64,000 nt of DNA from Salticus scenicus (lineage: Eukaryota > Arthropoda > Arachnida > Araneae > Salticidae). The stretch covers positions 103,112,667 through 103,176,666 of the forward strand of contig OZ005648.1 in assembly GCA_963930645.1 (NCBI GenBank). The letters run 5' to 3'. Position numbers and translations under genes: made by a program. Each line of letters starts with the position of its first letter. Position 1 is the stretch's first letter. The notes under the pieces are model-generated. The model did not search any database. It saw nothing but the letters and a program-made list of their open reading frames with translations, and was not told the DNA's origin. Below are positions 1 to 11,845 of the stretch, one piece after another.

Positions 1-1422
1 GTAGACTTTGTTTGAAATGCAATTTCTCGGTATACAAGTGGTAATAAAGTTTTTAGGTCCCCTTTATTTTAGGAACCTCAAAATTGTTATGGAGCTGAAT
101 GCAAAATCTTTTGCAGAAATTTAGGAGAACAAATATATGATGGAGAACTGAGTAGGATCTACTTATACACGCTAGGTTTTATGAAAGTGATATATTGAAT
201 ATGTAACATATAAATATGTAAATATATGTTTTAATTCCGCATTCTTCTTTTTTTTTTTTTTTTTTTTTTTTTTCCACACCATTCTTTTTTTAGAGCATTT
301 TTCTTCTTATTTCATCGTAAATACATTTGAAAACGATTACTCTATATATTATTGATAAAAATTACGCATTTCTTACTAAATTTAAAGGTACTACTATTGA
401 AAAATAAAAACATGTAAAATCTTAAATAAAATGCAGATATTCTATTTACTCTATGTGTTGATATGAAACAAAAAAACAAAGTTTTTTTTTAATGAATTTT
501 GTCAAAAGAAAAAAGAAAAAGAAAATAAGTATTTAGTAATAATTTATTAGTCTTATTGCAAAAAATGAATAAATAAAAATAAAACTGATTCGTGCAAGGG
601 AAGCAACGCTTTTATTAACGATAAGCAACAAAATTTAAAAAGAAAATCTGCAAAAGAAAGAAATGAAAGAATATAGTTAACTTAACAAGAAATTATTAAT
701 CCATATTCGGGAAAGTTAATTTTTTCTAATTAAAATTAGTTAGCTTTATTATAATAGAGGCATCAAAGGTTTTAACATTTAATATATAGTTTACTTAAAA
801 GGTTTTTTATTTTAAAACATATGAAAATATAAGGTAGAGAGAGATAATCTGAGTTTATTATTTTTATCACTTTTGTAAGTAAGAAACTTTGAAAATTATT
901 TACTTTTCTTTGTTAAATTAATTGCGTGATTGTCATTTAACCCTTTGCGGCGCAAGACAATTCGGATCATTTAAATTATACTGCCACCGGAATTCATGAA
1001 CTAAATTAAACTAAAAGAAATTTTAAATTTTAAGGTTAAAAAACCCGGCTTTTTCTGATATGTTATAGACGTAAATTTTTGCTAAAAAATTTCCGGGATG
1101 AATTTTTGCAGCTGGATCTTAAATTTAGCGTCCTTGCAGCGAGGACACCGCGCGTTAAGGGGATAAAACCAATATTTCTACAACGAAAACATTTAAGTAT
1201 TTGTTAGGATTTTTTTTTTTTTTAATCAGGCAGAAATATTATTAATAACATTCTAAAAACCATGTAATAGCATAATGTAGCATGACAATATCTTTTCCTA
1301 AATATACCGTTAATGACAGGCGTGTTATGATTAACAATTATTTGTTATTTTTTAAATTACTGCTTAATTTTATTTCTTTGAACTGTACGAAAGACGAACG
1401 CAATTCATCTTCAATAAATTTT

Positions 1423-1457
<35 letters not shown>

Positions 1458-1800
1458 ATTTTATGCACAAAATTATATGCAAGTGCTTTTTTTTTTTTTG
1501 TCTTCGTGTTTAGAAGAAAGCTTTTTAAAGATTTATATTCACATATTCTATTTGTATATTTAAGGTGGTTTTACAAAGGTGAGTATTGTTGCAGGATTTT
1601 AGAGCGTATTATCAGGAGATATCTAAAATCCATTCATCACTTTTCGTTTGACATGTCGTTGAATTACACAGGTTAGATAAAACTCCTGTATCTTATTTTA
1701 AAAAGTCTGTTGTAAATAAATTGTTTTAAAATTTATTTAGTAAAGTTTTTGTTTTCCTTATAATGCTAAACGGGATCATTCTTAAAAGACTGATTTACAC
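1..1800 (+). repeat. Direct duplication, copy 1 (cut by the window edge)
   Basis: This segment matches 3786-5242 in the same orientation at roughly 80-85% by eye. Shared stretches include the region around 60-180 (matching 3830-3960) and the region from 1265 to 1790 (matching 4735-5242). Copy 1 contains a TTAA-bounded MITE at 941-1162 that copy 2 lacks. Copy 1 continues uninterrupted past 1795, where copy 2 is interrupted by the giant inverted repeat. I see no convincing gene in it; the longest open frames are AT-rich and carry homopolymer lysine or phenylalanine runs. The true left boundary lies outside the window. Confidence 0.8.
941..1162 (+). mobile_element. piggyBac-like MITE (TTAA, CCC/GGG ends), copy 1
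   Basis: The element starts CCCTTTGCGGCGCA after TTAA at 937-940 and ends GCGTTAAGGGG. The right TTAA has become ATAA (1163-1166). Near-identical copies sit at 25791-26012 (inverted) and 45646-45867. The paralogous segment near 4630-4640 reads straight through with a single TTTTAAA, which is an empty site. TTAA duplication with CCC/GGG ends is the signature of the piggyBac group; no transposase is present. It is a 222-bp non-autonomous element. Confidence 0.85.
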
Positions 1801-2580
1801 TTTTCTTTCTGTTTTATAATGATTAACATATCTATCATCGATTCAAAATTAAAAGAAAAAGAAAGATAAAATTTGTCAAACTCTAAAATATATTTGTATG
1901 AATATTAATCGTATACATTTTCATGATAATATTGCTGATAGATTCGTCTTTTTACGCAAAGAAATCATCAACCCATTTTCGTGTTTCGTAAAATGTCTGA
2001 ACGTGTACATCGATCGTAAGGCAGTGTGCATCGATCAAAACAAATAATATTCCAAAAGGGCTATATTAGAACTATCCGACGTGTGTTACAAAACATTCGA
2101 AAAATGTATTATTAACATGACTTTAACAGGTTTCGAAACACGACGTTTATACGTTATCATAGCGACATTTTGCGTGGCGCAAACTTTTAAAAATAAAAGG
2201 ACGTTTCCGGCAGATATACCGGCTCAGTTGCATCAGATGTTGCTTATAGAATTCAGTAATTATACTTACACCGGTCTCAAATAATTCTTAACAGAGGACA
2301 CTCTCAATATCCCTCCAAATGCTCAGGAAAAAATTTTTGCAAGGAAAGGCTTCTTCTGGTGTAGATTTTATTGATTTATCAAGATTCGCCTAAGGTTTTT
2401 TCGTTTTGGATTGTAATTATATATCCATTTTTCATATCTTGTCAACATTTTGTATAAGATATATTTTCTGTGATGCTTGCTGAGAAGATTTATGTATTTC
2501 AAGACAAGCTAAACCATACTCCTCCGACTCAATGCATGTGACACCCTCCTCCTACTTTCTGAATTTTCCTCATCCCATGT
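1801..2580. other. AT-rich stretch without a recognisable gene
   Basis: The part from about 1795 to 1900 is homologous to 17440-17519, the right flank of the giant inverted repeat. An open frame of 67 codons at 2081-2284 has no motif I recognise and is probably chance. Nothing else is supported. Confidence 0.5.
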
Positions 2581-2770
2581 CATAGCTGCCAATATTTTAA
2601 TTTATCCCGGAGTATTTTCAGCCCCGCTTTTATTTCGTACCACTTATTTTTTAAAAGTAATTTTTTTATCGAAGTTATATATTGAAGAAAATTTTTCTAT
2701 AAATAAAGTGGTGCGAAACAAAGGCGGGGCTAAAAATACTCCGATATAAATTAAAATATTGGCAGCTATG
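2581..2770 (+). mobile_element. CATAGCTGCC MITE, copy A, 6-bp target duplication
   Basis: This 190-bp near-palindrome begins CATAGCTGCCAATATTTTAA and ends with the reverse complement, GGCAGCTATG. It is flanked on both sides by CCATGT, a 6-bp target site duplication. Inside each arm are CCGGAGTATTTT and a CCCCGC box, followed by a core with TTCTTCAATATATAA. Related copies are at 3196, 11164, 39621 and 48291, and more distant ones at 44536, 44760 and 61145. It has no coding capacity. Confidence 0.85.
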
Positions 2771-2879
2771 CCATGTAAACGATTGAAAGAAGTTTTGTGT
2801 TACTTCTAATTGTTCGAAAAGTTATTTTTTCATGTGAGATGCATCTTCATCGAGCAGTACTTTGAAATACCACTTGGTC

Positions 2880-3141
2880 TTAATTGCTAACATCAAAATC
2901 TTTAAACTCTTGAAGACAAATTTCACATGTTATTTTCAATATGAATTCCTCCCCAAGAAAAGAACAGATTGATTGGTGGGATTTTGCAGAAAATTTAATT
3001 CACGAAATTCATAATGAATGCAGTGACGAATAAACGACTTATCATGTGATATTTTCCGGTTTGATAACTCTATACCAGTTCCTATCACATGACATAAATG
3101 TGGTGTATTGAGTGGTATTCTATTTTGTAGCAAACGTCACA
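2880..3141 (-). pseudogene. Possible remnant of C2H2 zinc fingers
   Basis: On the minus strand this stretch spells several broken pieces that look like C2H2 fingers: a CDVC pair at 3130-3141, an RHCIH-like finger end near 3020-3030, and CEICLQEF at about 2904-2927. They lie in different frames, with stop codons between them. The pieces resemble the zinc-finger gene inside the inverted repeat (10590-12357) in spacing and in neighbouring Lys, Tyr and Phe use, but I cannot show homology. It may be an old relative of that gene or chance in an AT-rich sequence. Confidence 0.25.
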
Positions 3142-3195
3142 CCAAAATTGCCCCCCTTTACAACCTATTGTTACACACAATACTTTATGATAGAT

Positions 3196-3397
3196 CATAG
3201 CTGCCAAGTTTTTTAATTTATTCCGGAATGTTTTTAGCCCCGCCATTTTTTCTCACACCGTAATCTTTGTAGAACGATTTCATTCAATATATAATGACGA
3301 TTTAATATTAAGAAAATTATTCTAAAAATAGTTCGGTGTGAAAAGGGGGGCGGGACTAACAACATTCCGGAATAAATTAAAAAACTTGGCAAATATG
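3196..3397 (+). mobile_element. CATAGCTGCC MITE, copy B, 6-bp target duplication
   Basis: It begins CATAGCTGCCAAGTTTTTTA and ends in a decayed complement (CTTGGCAAATATG). ATAGAT flanks it on both sides (3190-3195 and 3398-3403). The inner arms carry CCGGAATG and CCCCGCC, then a cacaccg motif and a core with CAATATATAATGACGA. This subtype has CCGGAATG where copy A has CCGGAGTA, and it matches copy E at 48291. Confidence 0.8.
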
Positions 3398-3403
3398 ATA
3401 GAT

Positions 3404-3785
3404 TGTATTTTTATTTATCAAATGTATGACATGTTTTTATTTAAGAAAGTAATAATTTTTATATGTAAAATTATTTTAAAAAATATTTGTTTATCGTTTC
3501 ATCACAACATTTTAAAAACTTTAATTCGATGTTTAAAATTGAGATCACATTAAAAAAGAAAAATAATGTCTCTTTTACAGAAAAGAAAGAAAAACTGTCC
3601 GCAATCCTAAAAAAGTTTACCCCCGTAATTTTTAAAGAGGAACCTTGATAGATTGATAAAAACTCTGTCTATATGCACTAGTATTTATCTACATTAAAGA
3701 CAGGTAATCGTGTCAGATGATACAGACTATTTCTGTATGAAACCGGATTTCTCTTTGTTTCAAACAAGGTAATCCTATTCCAAGA
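3404..3785. other. AT-rich stretch, nothing recognised
   Basis: No open frame with a recognisable motif and no repeat boundary is visible here. Confidence 0.4.
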
Positions 3786-4142
3786 CTTCTGTTGTTTGAA
3801 ACACAATTTCTCCGCATAGACATGATTTATAAGGCCCCATATTTATTTTTCGAGCCCCAAGACTGTTATGGAGGTGAATGCAAATTCTCTAGTAGAAATT
3901 CCTGAGAGCAAATATATGATGGGGAACTGACTAGAATCTACTTATGTCAACTAGTTTTTATGAAAACGAAATATCTAATAAGTATTATTTAAAATAAATA
4001 TATGTATATTGTTTATAGTTATAATTAGTTTATTTAAATAAAAAGAAAAAAAAAAAGCTTTATTAGATTAAAAATAAAATATAATGTTATTTGTGTTGAA
4101 TAACGTTGTGTAAAAATAATACTGTAATAACCCCCCCCCCCC

Positions 4143-4189
<47 letters not shown>

Positions 4190-5242
4190 CATTCATATAT
4201 ATACGTATATATAGTGATAAAATTTAGGTCTCTTTTTTCTTTCTTTTTTTTTTTAACTCAGAGATACTACTTTTGAAAAATAAAGACATATGTAATCTTA
4301 AAGAAAATGATTGATTCGTGCAAGCAAAGCGAAACTTTAAGCAATTTTTTAAAATAAAATCTGCAAAACAAAGAAGTTTACTAAACTATTATTAAAACAT
4401 ATTTGGTTAAGTTTGTTTTCTAGTACAAGTTAATTAGCTGTAATGTTATGTTGACATCAAAGTTTCTTTCACTCCAAATACTTATTATTATTATTATTAT
4501 TATTATTATTTAATAGCATATTCAAATGTAACGCAGAGACACAGATAATCTGAGATTTATATAGCTTTTGTAAGTAAGAAAATTTGAAAATTTATTTACA
4601 TTTCTTTATTAAAATAACAGCATGATTATCATTTTAAATCAATATTTCTACAACGAAAATGTTCAAATTATATCTAAGAAAAACAATATTCAAAATCAGG
4701 AAAAAATATTAATAGTAAAATACTAAAAAGGATTTAATAGTATAAAATATCACGATAATATCTTTTCCTAAATATACCATTAATGGCAGGCGTGGTATGA
4801 TTAGCAATTAATTATTATTTTTTCTTTATATCTCTTTAATTTTATTTCTTCGAATTGTACGAAATCTGACAGCAATTCATTTTCAATAAATTTCCAAAAA
4901 ACATTTAACTATTTTATTAAAAAAAAAATATGTAAGTTGTTTTACTTTGTATTCGTGTTTAGAAGGAAGCTTTTTAAAGATTTATATGCACACATTTTAT
5001 TCGTATACTTCGTTTGGTTTTACAAAGATGAGTATTGTTGCAGGATTTGGGGTATTATTAGGGGATATCTAAAACCCAATCATTACATTTCGTTTGATAT
5101 GTCGTTGAGAGTACAGGGTAGATAAAACTCCTGTATCTTTTTTAAAAAGTCTGTTGTAAATAAATTATCTTAAAATTAATTTAGTTAAGTTCTTTCTTTT
5201 TTAATATTAAACGGAATAATTTTTAAAAGATTGATTTATACT
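3786..5242 (+). repeat. Direct duplication, copy 2
   Basis: Homologous to 1-1795 in the same orientation. It lacks the TTAA MITE: the empty site is near 4630-4640. It carries a compound homopolymer, about 14 C followed by about 42 A (4131-4186), and a TTA microsatellite near 4485-4510. Homology to copy 1 stops at 5242, where the giant inverted repeat begins, and resumes at 17440. Confidence 0.8.
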
Positions 5243-5302
5243 GGTAATAGTTAATAAAGGCTGCTCACAGCGAAGCCGGGGGCACCACACCATGCATGGC
5301 GG

Positions 5303-5474
5303 CAGTGGCGGATATAAGGGGGGGGCTAAGGGGCTGAAGCCCCCCCGCCCCCCAAAAAAAACACTGACATTCACAATTAAATATTACAGTTGTAAATTTT
5401 TCATTGATCTGGAATAACATTTGAAAAATCTTAGCCACCGCACCCCCAAAAGTTAAGTTCTGGATCAGCCACTA
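5303..5474 (+). mobile_element. Short MITE (CAGTGGCGGAT ... ATCAGCCACTA)
   Basis: This 172-bp segment begins CAGTGGCGGATATAAG and ends CTGGATCAGCCACTA, an imperfect terminal inverted repeat. It interrupts the left arm near its outer end; the right arm has no equivalent (compare 17330-17400). It is GC-richer than its surroundings, with G- and C-runs. The end motif resembles those of hAT-like non-autonomous elements, but no target duplication is clear. Confidence 0.6.
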
Positions 5475-6433
5475 CCCGGCGGAGTCGCTCTTCACTGAAC
5501 TTGACATGTCTGCGGAGGTTGCGGAGCTGCTTTTATTATGGAAAATAACTAGGTGATTTTAATTAAAAAATATTTATTAGAGGGTTTATTGTGAAAAATT
5601 ATGAATGTTTTATTTTTATTTATTTTTTTTTTCACATGAGGTATTATGGAAAAAGGGGATGACTGATTTAACGAAAATGATTCAGTAATTAAAATTATAT
5701 TAATTTAAAAAATATTAATTAAAGATTTTATTGTAAAAGTTTACAAATCTTTTAAAAGGACATTGATTTTTCAGTTGTCCTAATCTCTGTATTACGTAAG
5801 ACGAGAATTGGTTTTTTGAAAGATAATCGAAAAAGAATGATTAAAATTTCTTTTTAATTTCTTAATTAAAAAATATTCGTTTAAAACTTTTCGTAATTTT
5901 TTTTTTTTTTTTTTTTTTGCAACTAAATTACGCCTAGTATTAGCCATTTGCATAATAGATGACGAGATAATATTTGATACAATACATTAGTTTTGCTAAT
6001 TAAGCAATTGTAATTAATGATATTTTAAACGTGAGATATTAGTTAATTGTAATTAATGATTTTAAACAATATTCAGTTATTAATTAAAATAGACTTTTCG
6101 TAATTAGTTAATTGGAATTGACGATTTTAAACAATTTTAGGCCATTGATGATAATAATAATAATAAATATGTCCTACTTAAAGTTTTTGTACACTATGAC
6201 TTTTCAACTTATAACGTATTGTATCTGGAATTTAATGAGTAAATGAATCTATAAGGATATTTTAAAAAAGATTGTTAATTAATTAAATATAGTATTAAAA
6301 TTGTATAGATGAGGGTTGAACTGTACAAATTCAAATATTATTAAAAAATACTTTTATGAAGTCATTTATTAATACTGTGCTAACTTGTTTTTAAAGAATA
6401 CAATGTTTAGATAGGGCGACATTTGAGCTTGAC

Positions 6434-6759
6434 CATAGCCTCCTAAACTAGATGCCTGTCGCGTGGCTCGGAAACTTGACAACAGTTGAAGCGGTAGACA
6501 GCACCACCTGGTACAGATTGAGCGACTTTCCTTTCAACTGTCACCAATAATTTTAAAAAGTGATATATGATATATATAATCTATAATCGACTTTTCTTCG
6601 ATTCTATTCTCCTTTTATGTATATCATATCTCACTTTTAAAAATTTTTGGTGACTGTTGAATAAAATTCGCGTAATCTGTACTAGGTGGCGCTATCTACC
6701 TCTTCAACTGTTGCCAAGTCTTTGAGTAACGTGACAGGCATCTAGTTTAGGAGGCTATG
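6434..6759 (+). mobile_element. CATAGCCTCC MITE, copy 1, 7-bp target duplication
   Basis: A 326-bp palindromic element begins CATAGCCTCCTAAACTAGAT and ends in its complement. GCTTGAC flanks it on both sides (6427-6433 and 6760-6766). Long arms of about 130 bp carry CCTGTCGCGTGGCTCGGAAA. The right arm of the giant inverted repeat lacks it: near 15990 the sequence reads through a single TTTGAC-like target. A second copy is at 58129-58462. Confidence 0.85.
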
Positions 6760-8640
6760 GCTTGACAAAGTAAAGGAATTTGTTTTTCTTAGGGTATGGG
6801 TGACAGTGGGGTGTTTTGAATGTGGGCGCTGGGGTGGGGTTTCTTAATATACTCCACTATTTATTATTCGGGGTTACATTTATCAGTCAAACTACTTTGA
6901 TTTCTTCAGAAGAATTACTTTCAGAAGAATTAGTTTCAGAGGAATTATTTTCTGCTAAGCAACAAACTTAATTGAAACAACCTTCCATAAAAAATGTTTA
7001 TAATAATATATAAATTAGTAAAATAAACAAAACTTCAAATGAAACAATTTTTTAAGAAAAAAATTACATGAAGTAAAATTCCTCTTTCTAAAAAGTCACA
7101 GAAACATTTAATCAACTGTAAAATTAAAAGTAAGCTAAAAGTTTAACATTTCTGGTATAAATGTTAGTCTTTGAAACTGGTATGTTGTGGCCACCACAAG
7201 ACTTTTTTCTATATTTTCCTATACAAATTCACTCAGTAAAGAAAAAAAAATTATGATTTTTCGTTAAAAGTAAAAAAAAAATCGATAACTTTGTTTTAAA
7301 TTATCACAGAATTAGAGTTCAACCATTCGTTTTAAAGGTATTGACGAGACCTTTCGAAAGATACCAATCTTGAAAATTTACGGGGGGGGGGGGGGGGGGG
7401 GAAGCGATGCCCCCACATGCACAGAAAATTTTCGGGAATCCAATACTTTCTCAAAATTACATATAGAAGAAATTAAACAGGTCGAACTCAATATAAAAAA
7501 ATGACGAATATTTATAATAATAAGTCTAGATAAGTTTAATAAAAAAAAAAAAAAAAAAATAATAAAATATTTTAACATATAATAATGAAATTATATTTTG
7601 CTTAAGAGAGAAAAACTATGTGAACTAAACTGTAATTTCCAAAGTTCCAAATGAAAACTTTTGATGTTAAAAAATTTCTTCTAGTATCGACAGTTTTACT
7701 TTTCTTTAGGTAAAATCCATTGGAATCTTTTAATCACTGTTATCGATAAAATTTTCTATCAGCCAACATGAGATTTCACATTTTACCAAAACTGCACAAA
7801 TTATTTAACTTGGTATAATTTCCTCTAAAGTTTCTGAGAAGAAATACCGTTAAAACAACTGAAATACCCCTCAGAATAGGCTTCCCTTCATCATGTTGAA
7901 TTAATTTACCTTAACCTAGCTCATACAATTTCTTAAATTATTCGAGTGTACTTAAGAAATTTTCTTATGTTTTCTATAAATTTCTTTATATTTTAATACT
8001 CGTAAAAATAACATAGGTTTTCTAAAGTTCTTACATACGTATTTATATTTGCGCAGACATTCTTACATGTATACTTAAAAAAAAAAAAAAATGTAAATTT
8101 TATAATATTCTTAAACTATAAATTTTCTAACACTCTTACAAATAATTTAAGTTTTCATACATAGAGACAATTAGAAATAAACATTTATTAGTTTAAATCG
8201 TCATCTAGAAACGAACCTGACACTTCTCAAATGGTAGCGTTTGAAAAAATTTTGCGATTCACTCTCAACATTGATTATTTTAAGATTTTTTACTAAACAT
8301 TATGTCCATCTGTAAATGAAGACTTTCTACTTTAACACTGGGGAATGTCCCAACGTTCTGTCCTTCACTCGATTTTATTAAATTTGGTTTTCAATCATGC
8401 AAATTTGAAAAAAAATGAAAGTTAACTTTAAAAAAAAAATATGTATATAAATAGAGTTTCAAAAATATTAATGTATGATTTATAAATAAATTCATTCATG
8501 TTCATAGATGCATACTTAAGGTTTCTAAAGTTTGCACATTCATTTATGAATACACATTTAGATTCTTACATACATATTTAAAAACAAATATTTTAACTAA
8601 GTAATATATTTTGAAGTTTTAAAATATACATTTATAAACT

Positions 8641-8674
<34 letters not shown>

Positions 8675-8883
8675 GGAGGGGGGGGGGGGGGGGGGATATG
8701 AAAAGTTTTTTACGAAAGTTTTTTATTAGAAAAATAACATTTCAAAAATTAAGATAAATTATTTTTAGAAACTTATTTTTAGAATAGAAATTAATTATTT
8801 TTAGAATAATAAGATTGTAAGTGTAAGATACAATCACAAATTTACCAATTTAAGAAACTGTAGATGTTCGATAAAAAGGACTA

Positions 8884-8996
8884 AATTTGCGGACACCCCT
8901 CTGTCCGAAACTGGCATGTAACCCAATATCAATCCGGTTCCCAACATGTCTCCCCTTTTTCCGAAACTGGCCGTCCGCAACTGGCATGCCACCATA
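8884..8996. other. ~110-bp GC-richer insertion in the left arm
   Basis: Relative to the right arm (about 13500-13520, reverse complement), this arm has an extra ~110 bp between GATGTTCGATAAAA and ATAAAATCATGA. It contains repeated CCGAAACTGGC and GGCATG words. I cannot assign it to a family. Confidence 0.5.
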
Positions 8997-9063
8997 AAAT
9001 CATGATGTCAGCAATTTTAGTGTTACCCATGTGTTAATAACATCATATTATTTTAACTAACAA

Positions 9064-10219
9064 TGGAGGGTCACCAACTGTTCAAAAAGTATTTATACAT
9101 ATTATATATCATCTGTAAGGTCTTACTGAGCTGACAGCGAAAATATCCATTTTATCGGCAAATGCGCCCCCTAGTGCGAGTTAATCTCAATTAAAATTTT
9201 TGAGTTATACAGACCTTTTAATAATGTGTATAGTTTCTATCATTATAATCAGTTTTGTAAAAGATTCTCATTCTAAAAATCATTTTATATATAATTAGTA
9301 AAGGTCGCCCGTATAATGTGGTGGTTAGCATCCCTAACTCCCTCAAAGTAGAGCCGGGTTCGAATCCTTGACAAAGCATGGATTATCCCTGCAAGTGGTG
9401 GCGATGGCCGAACTTTGGGTACTCCTTCACAAATGGTTATCCGTTCAGCGACCGCACAGTCAATGTTCATTTTAAGTACAGCACCATTGAAATAAATAAA
9501 GATATATGTTATTATATATATATATATATTATTGCATGTAAAGTATTTTACCGCTTAATAATTAATTTGTGTCAACAATAAATTTATACATGCTAAACTG
9601 TATGGAAATATTAAAAAGAAAAAAATGAAATCGATTAAAGTAAAAAAGAAGCTATTGTAATTTTTATAGTAACGAAGAAAACGATTACTTTGTATATTCA
9701 TTTTCATTAAAATATTATATTGTAGGTAATAACATAATTATTAATTTTATAAAAGTAGAAATTTATTTTTCCGCTTATTTTCTCCTCTGCATTACTAAGT
9801 TAGTGCATTAAATTTCTTCTATTGTTCCCCCATGCAATGTCAATATCCGAAATATCAATTATGTCAATGTACAGGAAAATCTTTCTGATTTTAAACATTT
9901 TACACATGGCTATATATATAAAGAATTCGATTTATAAATTTAATTCTGTCACAAAATAATTCTTAAACACATAATACTTGCAATAAAAATAGTCATAATT
10001 AGCAGGAGAATCTGATAAAAAATTTATTCTAATGATGGAAATTCTTCAAAGTACATCACTGAACAGCCTGCAATTTACAAACTTTAATTGAGAATAACTC
10101 CCGCTGGGGACGCATTTGCCGATAAGATGATATTTTTATTATCAGCTCAGTTAGAGCTTTAAGAGGATATACAACATGTATAAATACCTATTGAACAGTT
10201 GATGACCCTCCCTTGTAAG
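9064..10219 (+). mobile_element. Nested inverted-repeat element in the left arm (~1.15 kb)
   Basis: The element starts GGAGGGTCACCAACTGTTCA and ends with the complement (TGAACAGTTGATGACCCTCC). Imperfect inverted repeats of about 150-200 bp continue inward through GGCAAATGCGCCCCC-like boxes. It lies exactly where the right arm carries a different palindromic element (13029-13443); both are bordered by CTAACAA and TTGTAAG. A tRNA-derived SINE sits inside it (9301-9515). Confidence 0.65.
9301..9515 (+). mobile_element. tRNA-derived SINE
   Basis: It has an internal RNA polymerase III promoter: an A-box-like GTGGTTAGCATCCC near 9320-9333 and a good B box GGGTTCGAATCC at 9356-9367. The tRNA-like head is followed by a ~140-bp unrelated body and an A-rich tail (GAAATAAATAAAGATATA). 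Two small open frames on opposite strands here are by-products. It is not a functional tRNA, since the arms do not pair properly. Confidence 0.6.
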
Positions 10220-10589
10220 TAATAGTTTTTGAAAATGAAAAATTTTTTACACAAATTATTTTAGAATAAATACCATTTCAGAAAAAAATTAACTTATTTT
10301 TAGAATAATGAGTTTGTAAAATGTACGTTAAAATCACAAACTTACCAATTTAAGAAGTTGTAGATGTAGAATAAATCACGAACTCGACACTTGAAGTGTT
10401 AACACCATATCCTTTACGGAAATACTGAACTACAGATTACGAAAAATCTATATCTAACCATTAAAAACATGAGTTTTATAACAAATCTTAGAATATTTTT
10501 ACCCTAAAAATTTTACATAGATGTTATTTGCATTAAAATACAGAGTGAGAATGAAACTCACAGAAAAACTCCCATAAGATACGATTTGG

Positions 10590-11759
10590 AACACTATAGC
10601 GAAAATTTCAAACGCAAGTGCGATTTATTAGAACATAAGAGAGTATTTCATCAAAAAGTATTACCTAAATATCTATGTGTTGTTTGTAATGACACTTACA
10701 AATTGTAATATGAACCAGTAAAACACGTTAAGATATTTCTTCGTAAACCTGAATATCTATGTGATTGATGTTCGATAACCAACACAAGCAAACATGTTTT
10801 TACAAAGCATACGGGAAAAAATCATGGAATGGTTTTATATACACATTGCTGTAAGGAATGTACGGTTACTTTTACGAACAAACGACATTTATTGAAACAT
10901 AAAAGAATTATGCATAGAAAATTTCCTAATCAAACTACATGTGATGAATGCTCTAACAATTTTCAATATAAATACGAATTATTGCAAGATAAGAGAAAGA
11001 ATCACCTTAAAGACTTTTACGTATGTAGAAAATGTAACGAACGAAGTGCTACGGGTGATTTCCCTTCAGAGAACTATGAGAATGAGAATCTTGGCTCGTT
11101 AAATTTTTTGAATAATTTTAATGTCGAATGCATGAATGATGTTATCGATTTCCCTATCGACAGCATAGCTGCCAATATTTTAATTTATTCCGGAGTAATT
11201 TTAGTCCCGCCTTTTTTTCGTACCACTTATTTTTTTAAAGTAATTGTTTCTTATTTTATCAAAGTTATACATTGAAGAAATGTTTTGTATAAATAAAGTG
11301 GTGCGAAATAAAGGCGGGGCTAAAAGTACTCCGGAATAAATTAAAATATTGGCAGCTGTTCACCAGCTTTCAGAACAATAATATAGACTTAACAAATAAT
11401 TTGAATAATTCCAAGGTTGCATATACGAGTCTTAAAATAATGTTGATGCTTTATCTACCAATAATGAAAATATGAAGTTTAATAATTTTAACGTGAAACA
11501 AAATGATTTGCCAATAGCGAATTGTGACAATGAAAGTCTTGATTTCATAAATTTTTCAAATAATTTTAATATTGAATGTAGGAATGATGCTCAAGATTTT
11601 TCTGCTAACAACGAAAATAAGATTTTTAATAATTTTGGCATGCATCAAAAAGAGTTACCAACAGATAATTTTGACAGTGAAAATCTGGACTTGCTAAATT
11701 TTTTGTATAACTTTAATGCTGAGTATATGAATGATGATAACGATTTATCAACAATATAA
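10590..11759 (+). pseudogene. C2H2 zinc-finger gene with C-terminal 49-residue repeats (decayed)
   Basis: In one frame from about 10600 to 11160 the protein shows tandem C2H2 fingers. A good one is CKECTVTFTNKRHLLKHKRI followed by MH (C-X2-C-X12-H-X4-H). The next, starting CDECSNNF, has Asp in place of the first His. A third, starting CRKC, is cut short. Upstream fingers (HKRVFH at ~10645, CVVC at ~10680, CSIT... at ~10770) are broken by a TAA and a TGA in the same frame. After the fingers comes an Asn- and Asp-rich tail of 49-residue repeats with motif NFxxNFNxE: one partial copy before 11160, one full copy and most of the next in 11440-11759. A MITE at 11164-11357 interrupts the tail. Tandem C2H2 fingers usually bind DNA in the nucleus; the tail is unknown to me. 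Only part of the gene lies in the arms; the tail is in the unique centre. Confidence 0.65.
11164..11357 (+). mobile_element. CATAGCTGCC MITE, copy C
   Basis: It starts CATAGCTGCCAATATTTTAA and ends ATATTGGCAGCT, with CCGGAGTA and CCCGCC boxes in the arms. It closely matches copy A (2581-2770). It interrupts the repeat-containing tail of the zinc-finger gene, between DFPIDS and the next in-frame residues. The outermost bases at the right end are lost, so a target duplication is not visible. Confidence 0.8.
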
Positions 11760-11845
11760 ATTCGTATGAATCTGCTATTTTATACTGATGTAAATAGATT
11801 TCGATCCGTATCCGTGCATTCGTAACAGCACTGTGTATGTAAAAT

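Larger units (their letters stand above)
5243..10869 (+). repeat. Left arm of the giant inverted repeat
   Basis: It pairs with 11807-17439 in reverse complement. Clear anchors include 5570-6130 with 16290-17240, 6790-6990 with 15780-15980, 8160-8430 with 13940-14220, 10370-10560 with 12690-12890, and 10590-10869 with 11807-12097. Insertions found only in this arm are at 5303-5474, 6434-6759, about 8884-8996 and 9064-10219. The arm also lacks ~560 bp that the right arm has around 12130-12690. A run of 21 G lies at 7381-7401. Apart from the zinc-finger gene at its inner end I see only noncoding AT-rich DNA. Confidence 0.8.

Noticed and set aside
1282..1563. A 93-codon plus-strand frame
   Set aside because: It contains a long poly-Lys from an A-run and a poly-Phe from a T-run; the matching part of the duplicate copy is not open in the same way.
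7378..7578. A protein with a Phe-rich membrane segment and Pro tail
   Set aside because: Both features come from a poly-A and a poly-G run; not conserved in the other arm.
8642..8694. T-run beside G-run as a regulatory site
   Set aside because: Homopolymer pairs of this sort (also 4131-4186, 29347-29369) recur throughout and may reflect replication slippage or assembly error; no function supported.
9356..9367. A functional tRNA gene at the B box
   Set aside because: The acceptor, D and anticodon arms do not pair and an unrelated body follows, so it is a SINE head.
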